Shown: positions 1 to 8,401, counted from the stretch's first letter. The stretch is 32,563 nucleotides of DNA from Candidatus Saccharimonadota bacterium (GCA_027340655.1 DAHWQR010000023.1:1-32563); one strand, 5' to 3'. Made by a program: numbers and translations. The notes: generated by a model from the letters alone, not told the origin.

Positions 1-286
1 TTAGGTTGTAGGCTTGGAAAATAAGCCCAACATTCCGGGCGCGATAATTAACCAGTTCGCGGTCGTTAAACTTAGAGATATCCTGCCCATCTACGGTTAT
101 GCTGCCAGAGCTTGGCCGATCTAAAGCGCCAAGCAGAGATAAAAGCGTTGTCTTGCCGCTGCCGCTTGGGCCGACAATTGATGCAAAAACTCCTTGGTTA
201 ACTTTAAAGCTGACATTGTCTACGGCGTTAAAACTACCACCGTCTCCGCTCTAAAAGGACTTACTTACTTTATTTACCTCAAGCAT
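1..286 (-). pseudogene. ABC transporter ATP-binding protein (MacB/LolD-type), truncated by window edge, with in-frame TAG at codon 12
   Basis: Reverse-strand reading MLEVNKVSKSF*SGDGGSFNAVDNVSFKVNQGVFASIVGPSGSGKTTLLSLLGALDRPSSGSITVDGQDISKFNDRELVNYRARNVGLIFQAYNL. Walker A (GPSGSGKTT) and Q-loop (FQAYNL) are intact. ATG at 286-284, amber at 253-251. Lies just downstream of its FtsX-type permease. Whether it is a pseudogene, an assembly error or functional is unresolved. Confidence 0.6.
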
Positions 287-291
287 ATCTA

Positions 292-1716
292 TTACTCCAT
301 CCGCATTACTTCTGCCGGTCGTACCTTGGCTATGAACCATGCCGCGATACTACTGCCGGCGACGGCAATAATAATTGCCGCACCAAAGCCGTAGCCGATA
401 ATGCTCCAGCCTACCTCGGCTTTTACGTTGCTAATTTCATTTCTAACTCGACCTAGTCCTCGTCCGCCGGCTACTAATGCTGGGCCGCCGCCGGCAAAAC
501 CGCCATTGCCCCTAAAGCCGCCGCCGGCAAAACCGCTGCTTGAAGGACTACTGCTAGTAGTAGTGGAGGTGGTGCTGTTCTTGACGAGCGTATTAGTTAT
601 CGGGCTAGCAGCGGCAACTCCAATAATGATGCCTACGATGGCCGCCATGACTGCGAAAGTTACGGCTTCACTCACGAACTGAGTAACTACCTTGAGGTTA
701 GAAGCGCCAATGGCCTTAAGTACGCCAATCTCACGTCGCCGCTCACGGGTAATCATGATCATAATCATCAGGATAATTACTGCTCCGGCAACCACTGCGC
801 CAACCAGGCTATACATAGAGACACTGCTGACACTATTCAGTGGTTGAATTGTTTGGTTAGCAATATCCTGGGCGCTTTCAACGTCAGCGCTGCTGCCTAG
901 AACATTTTTAACGGCCGTGGTTACTGTAGCGAGATTATCTTCTGAATCGACAGTTGCAACCGCCGAGGTTACTGCTCCGCTCTGGCCGCTTAAACTTTGC
1001 TCGGTCGGCAAGGATACGATTATGTTATTGCCAAGCGATTGGTTATTGTTGTTTGAGAATATGCCGGCCACCGTTAAAGTTGAGTTGTAGGCCGTAAATG
1101 TAGAACCGACTTTCAAGTTGTTCTTACTCGCCATGCTAGTACTGACCATCGCCTGGTTATTGTCCAGGTTGCCATTAATGAAATTACCGCCGGACAAGCT
1201 CAGGTTATTGCTATTTAGCACATAGGGATTATTGGTGCCGGTAATCGTTATTGGTGGAGAGAAGTTTGACGGAATGGCGCTAAGGCCACCGAAAGTAAAG
1301 GCTCTTAAGCCGCGTTTACTATTAGCATTAATTACAACCGGCGAAGTTAAAGACGTTTGGTTGCTGCTGCTTGTAGAATTTGCGCCAAAGGGTGAAGCCG
1401 ATGCTGAGCCAATCGTCTTTAAACGATCGGTCAGCGTCTCGGTAAGCGAGGTTACGTGCGCTAGCTGAGACACCTTGCTAAGTAAGGTTGTTGTTAAGGC
1501 ATTATTTACTTGGCTGAAGTTGCTAAAACCAGCCGGAGAAATGGTTATGGTATTGCCAGCGCTAGCCTTAACGCTGTTAATCTTTTGATCTACTGCTTTA
1601 TGGGCTACCAGCATGGCCAGCGACAAACCAATGCTTAGAGATAGTATGCCGACGACAGCTATGGTACGAATTTGATTTCGGAAGGCATTTCTGATTCCAC
1701 GGCTAAAAACATTCAT
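292..1716 (-). CDS. MacB/FtsX-type ABC transporter permease with Ser/Gly-rich TM3-TM4 loop
   Basis: 474 aa. N-terminal TM, large extracytoplasmic domain, then the RERRREIGVLKAIGAS motif typical of FtsX-domain permeases and C-terminal TMs. SD AAGGAG upstream of ATG. Confidence 0.88.
   Translation of the reverse strand: MNVFSRGIRNAFRNQIRTIAVVGILSLSIGLSLAMLVAHKAVDQKINSVKASAGNTITISPAGFSNFSQVNNALTTTLLSKVSQLAHVTSLTETLTDRLKTIGSASASPFGANSTSSSNQTSLTSPVVINANSKRGLRAFTFGGLSAIPSNFSPPITITGTNNPYVLNSNNLSLSGGNFINGNLDNNQAMVSTSMASKNNLKVGSTFTAYNSTLTVAGIFSNNNNQSLGNNIIVSLPTEQSLSGQSGAVTSAVATVDSEDNLATVTTAVKNVLGSSADVESAQDIANQTIQPLNSVSSVSMYSLVGAVVAGAVIILMIMIMITRERRREIGVLKAIGASNLKVVTQFVSEAVTFAVMAAIVGIIIGVAAASPITNTLVKNSTTSTTTSSSPSSSGFAGGGFRGNGGFAGGGPALVAGGRGLGRVRNEISNVKAEVGWSIIGYGFGAAIIIAVAGSSIAAWFIAKVRPAEVMRME
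484..536. repeat. 20-bp direct repeat GCCGCCGCCGGCAAAACCGC at 484-503 and 517-536
   Basis: Exact copies with 33 bp period; on the minus strand they encode repeated GFAGGG in the permease loop. Confidence 0.85.
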
Positions 1717-1815
1717 TACTGGCCACTCCTTATGTATTTCCTCTGTTTTTCAGGTTAGCTCAGCTTAAGTTATATACCCTTATCCCTTAGAGTTAGCTTA
1801 AAGAAATGAATAACG

Positions 1816-3063
1816 TTAACTTGAGTGCTGACCGAAAGCTACCCGCTTGATGATAATCTCGTCCATGTTGGCCATAAGAGCCGGCACTAAAGTAAACTCG
1901 CCGTAGCGGTCATTAACGGCATCGGCCGCTTGGGCCAGTGCTCTGCTGTCCAGGCGTTGGTCGTCGAATAAGCCTAGTTGGTAGGGCTTAATAGGCGCCA
2001 AGTCGTAGACTGTTACTCCTATATTGGTCACTAGGCCTGCTAGGTCTATTTCGTCTAGCATCCAGTTTGCAGCTCTGAAAATATCCTGGGTTGCGTAGAG
2101 TGGCGCTGGCGTACGTGTTCGTTTAGACCAGTAGGTATGGTCATTGAATGCCAACCAGAAATGGACGCCGTGTGCTAGATAGGCGTCTTGACGTAATCTT
2201 CGGCCAGCTTTTTCGCAGAGCTTCATTAATAGTCTGGCCAGTTCTTGCTTGTCTTTAGTCTTTTGCCCTAGAGCGTATTGTTGGCCGAAACTTTTACGGC
2301 TAAAATTCTCGCTATCTATTTCGTGCCCGCGCAGGCGCAGATACCAGTAAAAGCCATTAATACTATGGAAGACCTGATGTTTGAGCTTCGGCATCGGGGC
2401 ATCTAAAAACTCGAGCGGCGTGTAGATCCCTGCTAGGTTAAGTCGGGCACTGTAGCGGTGATTAATGCCCGGCAGGTCAATTAGCGTGAGTTTGCTATAT
2501 ACATCCCTGAGATTGCTGGCGCTGATTACATCTAAACCGTCCGGCTTATTTAAGCCAGCCGCTAGTTTAGCTAGGAAGCGGTTCGGACCGATGCCGACGT
2601 TAATAGTAACGTATTCCCCTAGAGATGCTTTAACGTCATCTTTGATCTGCCGGCCAATAGTTTCGAGGGGAGTGCCGCTCCGCAGTGCCGGAGAGCCATC
2701 AAAGTCGATTACGAACTCATCAACGCTTTTTGGCGTAATGGAGCTGGTGTAATTAAGCAGTACTTTTTTGAAGCGCTTATGAGCGTCAAAGTACTTGTCC
2801 GGATCCGGTGTCAGGATAACAATTCCCGGGCATAGCAGCTTAGCCTCTCTGACGCTAGTACCAACCTTTATGCCCTTGGCTTTAGCGTCATAGCTGGCTG
2901 CTATAAGGATGCCCCCGGGAGTATCATAGGCAGCTATTCCGACTGGCCGGTTGCGTAGTAGCGGATTTGCCTGCTGCTCAATTATGGCGAAACAGGAGTT
3001 TAAATCGACATGCATGACCAAAGGCTGATTGGGATTGAGGCCGACCTCGATAGGTGCAGACAT
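1816..3063 (-). CDS. Y-family DNA polymerase (DinB/UmuC-like)
   Basis: MHVDLNSCFAIIEQQANPLLRNRPVGIAA, AASYDAKAKGIKVGTSVREAKLLCP, SVDEFVIDFDG and GIGPNRFLAKLAAGLNKPDG are Y-family palm/finger motifs. The track start is 3096, but the internal ATG at 3063 with upstream GGGAAA looks more likely. Confidence 0.9.
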   Translation of the reverse strand: MSAPIEVGLNPNQPLVMHVDLNSCFAIIEQQANPLLRNRPVGIAAYDTPGGILIAASYDAKAKGIKVGTSVREAKLLCPGIVILTPDPDKYFDAHKRFKKVLLNYTSSITPKSVDEFVIDFDGSPALRSGTPLETIGRQIKDDVKASLGEYVTINVGIGPNRFLAKLAAGLNKPDGLDVISASNLRDVYSKLTLIDLPGINHRYSARLNLAGIYTPLEFLDAPMPKLKHQVFHSINGFYWYLRLRGHEIDSENFSRKSFGQQYALGQKTKDKQELARLLMKLCEKAGRRLRQDAYLAHGVHFWLAFNDHTYWSKRTRTPAPLYATQDIFRAANWMLDEIDLAGLVTNIGVTVYDLAPIKPYQLGLFDDQRLDSRALAQAADAVNDRYGEFTLVPALMANMDEIIIKRVAFGQHSS

Positions 3064-3076
3064 TTGTTTCCCTTTC

Positions 3077-3343
3077 TTACGCTGGTTGGCCGTCACTGAC
3101 GGCCTCTAGTTTCCAGTGCAGGTTGGCTGTGTTAAAGTCCAGCCTGAACCATGTCGCCCGGCCCTCATCTACCAGTTCGAAAATATGGTGCAGGGCCGCG
3201 CCTTGGCGCACGCTGTGATGATAGCCGATTTGACCTACCCGGTAATCCTGATTTTGCCAACGAATTAAGTGTGGCAATGCTTGGCGTTTGGGCGCGCTAT
3301 AGATCATCACCACGCTGACTTCTTGACCGATTTGCTCGCGCAT
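3077..3343 (-). CDS. small conserved hypothetical protein upstream of the Y-family polymerase (possibly DUF6504-like)
   Basis: 88 aa ORF directly upstream of, and on the same strand as, the Y-polymerase. Contains LIRWQNQDYRVGQIGYHH and ATWFRLDFNTANLHWKLEAV, which read as a small beta-rich domain. The DUF6504 resemblance is from memory and was not searched. Confidence 0.6.
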   Translation of the reverse strand: MREQIGQEVSVVMIYSAPKRQALPHLIRWQNQDYRVGQIGYHHSVRQGAALHHIFELVDEGRATWFRLDFNTANLHWKLEAVSDGQPA

Positions 3344-3439
3344 AATAGCTACCTTGATCCTTCCCTTGCTCTCTAGCTAGCAGCCGTGTAGCCGCTACCC
3401 GAGGAGAACTAGTTTTAATTAATAAACTGCTTAAGATAA

Positions 3440-3703
3440 AAGTTTAGAGTTTCGCCAGCCAAAGCGATTAGTGGCTTTGGGCTTGAGCGAACTAAGGGGG
3501 TCCTTCTAAGAACAATGATTCTTGCCTAACCCTTCTAGGACCTAAAGCTTGGGGAAAGGTGATATTAGTGAGTTGCGTAGCTGCTTGGAGCCGTACAAAT
3601 CACGGTTGTAACGTCACGATAAATGAAGATAATAATATCTTGTTTATAGAGGGATCAAGCAGGGACCGTAGTATGCTTGCCTATTAGGAAGTATACTCGT
3701 TTT
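3440..3703 (+). ncRNA. candidate structured non-coding RNA (unassigned family); boundaries approximate
   Basis: No credible ORF in the 474 bp gap. Contains perfect hairpin CCAAAGC-N8-GCTTTGG (3459-3480), enclosing stem GGTCCT(3499-3504)/AGGACC(3537-3542) with inner AAGAA-N6-TTCTT, and a terminal hairpin at 3671-3696 followed by TCGTTTT. Confidence 0.3.
3671..3703 (+). terminator. candidate intrinsic terminator
   Basis: GTATGCTT-G-CCT-ATT-AGG-AAGTATAC (8 bp stem with one GU, plus 3 bp inner stem), followed by TCGTTTT. The T-tract follows on the + strand only. Confidence 0.4.
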
Positions 3704-3817
3704 ATAGCCTTTGGGGCAGGTAAAATAATATACAAGTTGCTCCCTATAATTTATGTACGTAAGATGAAGTAAGATTAGTTTTAAGGTTATTCTTACGAAA
3801 TCTGTTTAGGGTAGTTT

Positions 3818-4636
3818 ATGTCTATGATAGGTAAATCAATTAAACGAATCATTATTACCGTTATTGTACTGGCCATTGGGGTCGGTGGCGGCGTAGCGGG
3901 TGCTTATTGGTACCAGAAGAACCATCCGTATGGTGACACGGTTATCAAGAGTATAGCTGCGTCACCAAAGATTATCGAGGCTAATAGCAACGGGGTATCG
4001 ATTCCGGAACTGGTCAGTAAGTATAATCCGGCAGTTGTTAGCATTGACACCCAAAGTACTTCGTACAGTTTCTTCGGTGGTCCGGTTACTCAGTCTGGCG
4101 AGGGTAGCGGTATGATTTTAACTTCAAACGGCTACATACTGACCAATTACCATGTAGTCCCTCAGGGTTCTCAAAATATAAGTGTAGTTTTGGCTAACCA
4201 GAAAAGTTACAGCGCTCAGGTCGTCGCCTCTGATCCGACCGATGACCTTGCCCTGCTCAAAATTAATGCCACCGGATTAAGCACCGTTATTCTAGGTGAC
4301 TCCAACAGTATTAGTGTTGGAGACGGGGTGATTGCCATAGGCAATGCTTTAGGTCAGTTTCAAAATACAGTAACTAACGGCATTATTTCGGCGACCGGAC
4401 GCACTGTGACGGCTAGCGATCAGAGCAGTAGCAGTGGCGCCGAAACCCTTAACAATTTAATTCAAACCGATGCTGCAATTAATCCAGGAAACTCCGGTGG
4501 TCCGTTAATTTCTACCGACAGCGGACTGGTTATAGGCATCGATACTGCTACTAGCGGTCAGGGCCAGAACTTAAGTTTTGCAATACCAATCGACGTCGCC
4601 AAGAGCTTCATCACTCCTTACGTCGGGTCGCTTTAG
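3818..4636 (+). CDS. membrane-anchored trypsin-like serine protease, HtrA/DegP-like but lacking a PDZ domain
   Basis: N-terminal TM (RIIITVIVLAIGVGGGVAGAYW). Catalytic motifs TNYHVV (His), DPTDDLALLKI (Asp) and NPGNSGGPL (Ser). Ends shortly after the protease domain. Confidence 0.9.
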   Translation: MSMIGKSIKRIIITVIVLAIGVGGGVAGAYWYQKNHPYGDTVIKSIAASPKIIEANSNGVSIPELVSKYNPAVVSIDTQSTSYSFFGGPVTQSGEGSGMILTSNGYILTNYHVVPQGSQNISVVLANQKSYSAQVVASDPTDDLALLKINATGLSTVILGDSNSISVGDGVIAIGNALGQFQNTVTNGIISATGRTVTASDQSSSSGAETLNNLIQTDAAINPGNSGGPLISTDSGLVIGIDTATSGQGQNLSFAIPIDVAKSFITPYVGSL

Positions 4637-5124
4637 CTGTTCTCTTCGCTTTGACTTCCGAATGCTGAGTGAGTAACGCGCTTCATTACACCTTGAAAGG
4701 TTGACTGACCAAAGCCAAACAATAGGGCGATTACGTCAAAAGCGACCGAGTTGCGATCGAAGTTGTTACTGATAGTAACTGCGTTAATTAAGACCACGAT
4801 TAATAGATAGCTAATCAAGCCGTATAGGGCGCCAAGCATTCCGCTAAACATGTGCCACAAACTAAATGGTCCGCTCCACTCTTTTTTCGTAATGATTGAG
4901 TACAAGCTGACTAACAATCCTCCAAGCGTGCCGAACCACAGAACGCTTAGCGGCATATTCTGAAACGGGTACAGTATGTAGTGCGGCAAACTACTCGCAT
5001 AAACGTTTCTAAATATCGGTAACGCCACAAGGACGACGATATAAAAAAACGGCCATACTAGGACCGTCCAATTTAACTTTGCATTATTTGGTGTAGCCAT
5101 TTGATTCCCCTCTTCTCCCACCAC
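4633..5124 (-). CDS. hypothetical multi-TM membrane protein
   Basis: 163 aa with several hydrophobic segments. Its stop codon overlaps the stop of the convergent protease gene (shared TTAG). Confidence 0.65.
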   Translation of the reverse strand: MVGEEGNQMATPNNAKLNWTVLVWPFFYIVVLVALPIFRNVYASSLPHYILYPFQNMPLSVLWFGTLGGLLVSLYSIITKKEWSGPFSLWHMFSGMLGALYGLISYLLIVVLINAVTISNNFDRNSVAFDVIALLFGFGQSTFQGVMKRVTHSAFGSQSEENS

Positions 5125-5206
5125 TTAATAAGGCCATTATTAACCCTAAAATGCCATTCTGTCAATGACTAAGGCTTTAGCAACGGGCCGTCAAAAAGCG
5201 AAACCA

Positions 5207-5638
5207 TCAAGCGCTCTTCTTGTTGATTCTTTTTTCCGGGAAAACCCAGTATTTGTACCAGAGCCAACTCCAGACGGTAAAAAAGGCGCCTGAGATAAAG
5301 AACCCGATATACGGACTGATGCCGATTGACTTCAGCCCATAAATAATTAAGTAGTCTATTACGAAGCCGATACTTTCAATAAATACGTAACGCCCGGCAT
5401 GCTCCATTTCGCTCAGATGCACGCGATCCTTAAACGCCCAAAAGCGTTGGAACAGATAATTGGTGCTCCAGCCGATTGCATCAGCCGCTATTTTAGCTGG
5501 TAACCAGCCCCAGTGCAGAACGCTATAGCCCACCGCAAACACAGCATAACCAATCCAAAAGTAAATGCCACCTCCGGCCAGGTACTTAGCGAAGCGCTCG
5601 ATCTCTTTATGTTGCAGAATGTATTGCTTGATAGGCAT
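5207..5638 (-). CDS. GtrA family membrane protein
   Basis: 143 aa; FAKYLAGGGIYFWIGYAVF, NYLFQRFWAFKDR and WSWLWYKYWVFPEK match GtrA-like topology and motifs. Confidence 0.85.
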   Translation of the reverse strand: MPIKQYILQHKEIERFAKYLAGGGIYFWIGYAVFAVGYSVLHWGWLPAKIAADAIGWSTNYLFQRFWAFKDRVHLSEMEHAGRYVFIESIGFVIDYLIIYGLKSIGISPYIGFFISGAFFTVWSWLWYKYWVFPEKRINKKSA

Positions 5639-5683
5639 GGGTTTTAATATACCCTTATCCGATCAAACTAAGTAGTTAGTGGC

Positions 5684-6580
5684 TTAGTAAGCGGTATGTC
5701 TGCGGGCCGAGAAATTGACTGCTCTAAGTTCGCGTGCCTTTTGAGCTGCTCTAAAGGCGCGCAAGTTATTAAAGCTGGAATCGCCGGAGTGGGCCGGAAT
5801 AACCGAATCAATTTCGTCTCCTTCGCGTATCATGCGGTAAGTGAGATCGATTATTGATTGTTCGCTGGTTTTGGTGTCTCCGCTGAGCAACCAAGCTGCG
5901 TTTTTTGCCCCATTTGTAGTCAAGTCGAGCGCATCGCCGATGTAGAGGACGTTTGATCCGTCAGAACTGCCGCTAATCTTGAACCCCATGCTGCCCCTGG
6001 TGTGACCGGGAACGGCCAAAGCTTTAATCTTTAATTGATCACCAAATGAAATTGTCTCGCCGTCTTCAATAATTTCTGGTTCGATTCCTGGAATTGCGGC
6101 ATCTAAACCGGGAATTCTGTCAGTTAGTATTTGCAACTTTCCTTCACCCCTTCTTTGTCCTTGTAAAACTTCACCATCTGCCGCGCTTACAAAAACTTTA
6201 ATATCGGCGCCTCTATTCAGTAAAGAATGAGGAGCGCCTATATGATCTCGGTGGGCGTGCGTTAATAGCACCGCTTTAATGGCGCCAAGGCCAAGCTCGC
6301 GCTGCTTAATAAAGCGTTCTAATTTTTTAGCATGCTTGTCGATACCGCCGTCGATTAAAACAAGTTCACCGGAGTCGCCAATAGGTACGGGATAAAATGA
6401 GCTATATCCGTCGACAATGCGGGTGCCTCCTCCTGGCAATTGAGCTCCATCCACTAACGGCAAAACACCGGCAGCTTTAGAGACTAAACCGGAGATAAAA
6501 TTTGGGCTCGTTTCGTAATTATCTTGTGTCATGCTTTGCTCAAAGACTATCTTTAAGAGCACTTGCAGTTGCGTCCGCAT
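5684..6580 (-). CDS. MBL-fold metallo-hydrolase
   Basis: LLTHAHRDHIGAP (HxHxDH), VPGHTRGSMGF, YIGDALD and VIPAHSGDS metal-ligand motifs. The start may be the internal Met at 6532 (MTQDNYE). Confidence 0.88.
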   Translation of the reverse strand: MRTQLQVLLKIVFEQSMTQDNYETSPNFISGLVSKAAGVLPLVDGAQLPGGGTRIVDGYSSFYPVPIGDSGELVLIDGGIDKHAKKLERFIKQRELGLGAIKAVLLTHAHRDHIGAPHSLLNRGADIKVFVSAADGEVLQGQRRGEGKLQILTDRIPGLDAAIPGIEPEIIEDGETISFGDQLKIKALAVPGHTRGSMGFKISGSSDGSNVLYIGDALDLTTNGAKNAAWLLSGDTKTSEQSIIDLTYRMIREGDEIDSVIPAHSGDSSFNNLRAFRAAQKARELRAVNFSARRHTAY

Positions 6581-6744
6581 TAGCTCGCTCGGTCTTTTAC
6601 CGCCGTAACTTTAGCGAACAATAGTATATTATACACTAATAACACGCAAAAGTCTATACTACCTCTGTTGATACTAGACAAAATACCAAATACATACTAT
6701 CGTAATAATAGTATTTGAGTTTTAAAAACTTCGAGGGGTAAACT

Positions 6745-7158
6745 ATGGCGCAGCCTAATAATCTTGAAACAAATAGCGATTCAAGCGTACCTATGCGTTG
6801 GGCTGCGAAAAGGGTCGCCTCAGCAGCTATCCTAGTTATATTAATTTTGGGCGGTCTGAGCTATGGAATCTATAGTCTAGTTAATACCGGTTCTTCGCCC
6901 ACAGTTTCAAAGCCTCAATCTTCGTCTTCCTCAAAGACTAAGGCGGCCCTGCCTAAGCAGACTGCCAGTAGCGTTCCGTCTACGTCGACAAGTCAAGCAT
7001 CGAATCCAACTTCTTCTACCAGCCAAACCTCTGGACAGTTAACCAATACAGGTCCTGGCGACGTGGCTTTAATTGGTTTTATAAGTGTTACTTTTGTTGC
7101 CGCACTGGCTCATTACACTTGGCGCAAGCTAACGCTGCGCCGCAACTTTCAAGCCTGA
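6745..7158 (+). CDS. putative surface protein with N-terminal TM/signal anchor, Ser/Thr-rich linker and C-terminal LTNTG sorting-signal-like tail
   Basis: 137 aa: AILVILILGGLSYGIYSLV, then a Ser/Thr-rich linker, then QLTNTGPGD, VALIGFISVTFVAALAHYTW and RKLTLRR. SD GAGGGG upstream of ATG. Confidence 0.7.
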   Translation: MAQPNNLETNSDSSVPMRWAAKRVASAAILVILILGGLSYGIYSLVNTGSSPTVSKPQSSSSSKTKAALPKQTASSVPSTSTSQASNPTSSTSQTSGQLTNTGPGDVALIGFISVTFVAALAHYTWRKLTLRRNFQA

Positions 7159-7628
7159 GTTCTGGCTTTGCTAAATGCTATAGAATGTACAATCTGGCGC
7201 TGATTAGGATACTCTTTGGCTACTAAATAGAGCTTATTGCTAGTTATAACCTTATCCTCAGGCACACTTCGATCAGCGCGTTGGGTGATATGCGGCCGGA
7301 AGTCTGAACCGGTATGCTTCTCGCTAAGTAGCAGGGCGTTGCTGTCGACGATTGCTTGCAGTAGATCTTGGTGCAAGCTAATTATTTCTGACGTCGGTCG
7401 AATCAGAGTTACTTTAGTTTTTCCGGCTCCAAAATTGGCGCTACCAGCTTGATTTAACCTAATCGGGCGATAATTATGGGCTATTGACTCTAGGCCTGTT
7501 AGAAATTTGGGAAGCTTTTCGCCGCTGATCTCAAACCAGGGAACGAGCGTTATATGAAGCGGCCAGCGAGTAAAATGTGCTGTTACATCACCCTGCTCTT
7601 CTGGAATAAGGCAGGCTAAAATAATCAT
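7149..7628 (-). CDS. 2'-5' RNA ligase / 2H phosphoesterase family protein
   Basis: 159 aa with two HxT motifs: HITLVPWF and HITQRADRSV. Confidence 0.8.
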   Translation of the reverse strand: MIILACLIPEEQGDVTAHFTRWPLHITLVPWFEISGEKLPKFLTGLESIAHNYRPIRLNQAGSANFGAGKTKVTLIRPTSEIISLHQDLLQAIVDSNALLLSEKHTGSDFRPHITQRADRSVPEDKVITSNKLYLVAKEYPNQRQIVHSIAFSKARTQA

Positions 7629-7869
7629 TCTAATTGCCCCACAGGCTCTGTTCTATTAATCAAGTAACTTGTTTTTGCCCATGTGTTTAGACCGTTCTTA
7701 TGATGCCGATACATTTAATGTCCACCTGATTAGAAAATATTAATTCATCTATTAGTATAATCTTCTAAGTCAGTTGTTCTTGTTAGTAATATTACATAAA
7801 TAAGCTAAGACAGTACGCGCCGAAACCTGCAGCCTTAGATAGTTTTAGGCGCTATTTAGACTGAAAGGT

Positions 7870-8346
7870 TTAGCCTTTAATAATACGATCGACCAAGTTT
7901 TCGGCTTTTCGATATAAGTTGGGGAGTTTAGCTTTCTCTTCCTTAATCGTGCGGTGCAGTTTGTGCAAGGCAGTTGGGCCGGGGTTTGTCTCTAGCTCGC
8001 TGATCAGTTTCTGAAATTGCATATCCAACTCTTCAATCTCGTCATCGGTCATTTCCTCAAGGCCAATGAATGAATCTCTAGCTCGCTGGTCGGCGGCAAT
8101 AAGTTCGTTAAGTTTAAGCTGGATTGCTTTGCTGTCTCTGTTCTGTTGGTTTTGTAGAGAGAAGACCATGAGAAAAATGATGACGTCGGTTATCGTGGCA
8201 ATCGTCACTAACCAGGTGTTTGAGTAGTTAAAAAACGGACCGCTGACCAACCAAACTAGTACGCCGACAGAAGCTAAGAAGAAAGCAAATGGCGAACTCG
8301 CTGAGTGCGAGATCCATTGCGAAAACCTGGAGATAACTTTGCGCAT
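7870..8346 (-). CDS. low-affinity iron permease family-like membrane protein
   Basis: MRKVISRFSQWISHSASSPFAFFLASVGVLVWLVSGPFFNYSNTWLVTIATITDVIIFLMVFSLQNQQNRDSKAIQLKLNELI. The family pattern is recognisable. Start set to ATG 8346 instead of the track's 8562, which would overlap the divergent bcp gene. Confidence 0.78.
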   Translation of the reverse strand: MRKVISRFSQWISHSASSPFAFFLASVGVLVWLVSGPFFNYSNTWLVTIATITDVIIFLMVFSLQNQQNRDSKAIQLKLNELIAADQRARDSFIGLEEMTDDEIEELDMQFQKLISELETNPGPTALHKLHRTIKEEKAKLPNLYRKAENLVDRIIKG

Positions 8347-8395
8347 TTGTTTTTTCTTAATAGCTACATTATACCTAATTGTTCGGTCGCAGGTA

Positions 8396-8401
8396 TATAA
8401 T
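8396..8401 (+). promoter_or_regulatory. -10 element TATAAT 8 nt upstream of bcp ATG (putative leaderless promoter)
   Basis: TATAAT-TTAAGTGT-ATG; no SD in the gap. Confidence 0.45.

Noticed and set aside
401-682. 93-aa + strand ORF
   Set aside because: Antisense to the FtsX-type permease; its Pro/Leu-rich translation is the complement of Gly/Ser repeats and has no independent coding signal.
1232-1468. 78-aa + strand ORF
   Set aside because: Entirely antisense to the FtsX-type permease, with no family motifs or RBS.
2465-2752. 95-aa + strand ORF
   Set aside because: Shadow ORF antisense to the Y-family polymerase.
7800-7860. GCGCC...GGCGC imperfect hairpin between the 2H phosphoesterase and iron-permease-like genes
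   Set aside because: A weak, interrupted stem without a T-tract in a useful orientation; not enough to call a terminator or ncRNA.
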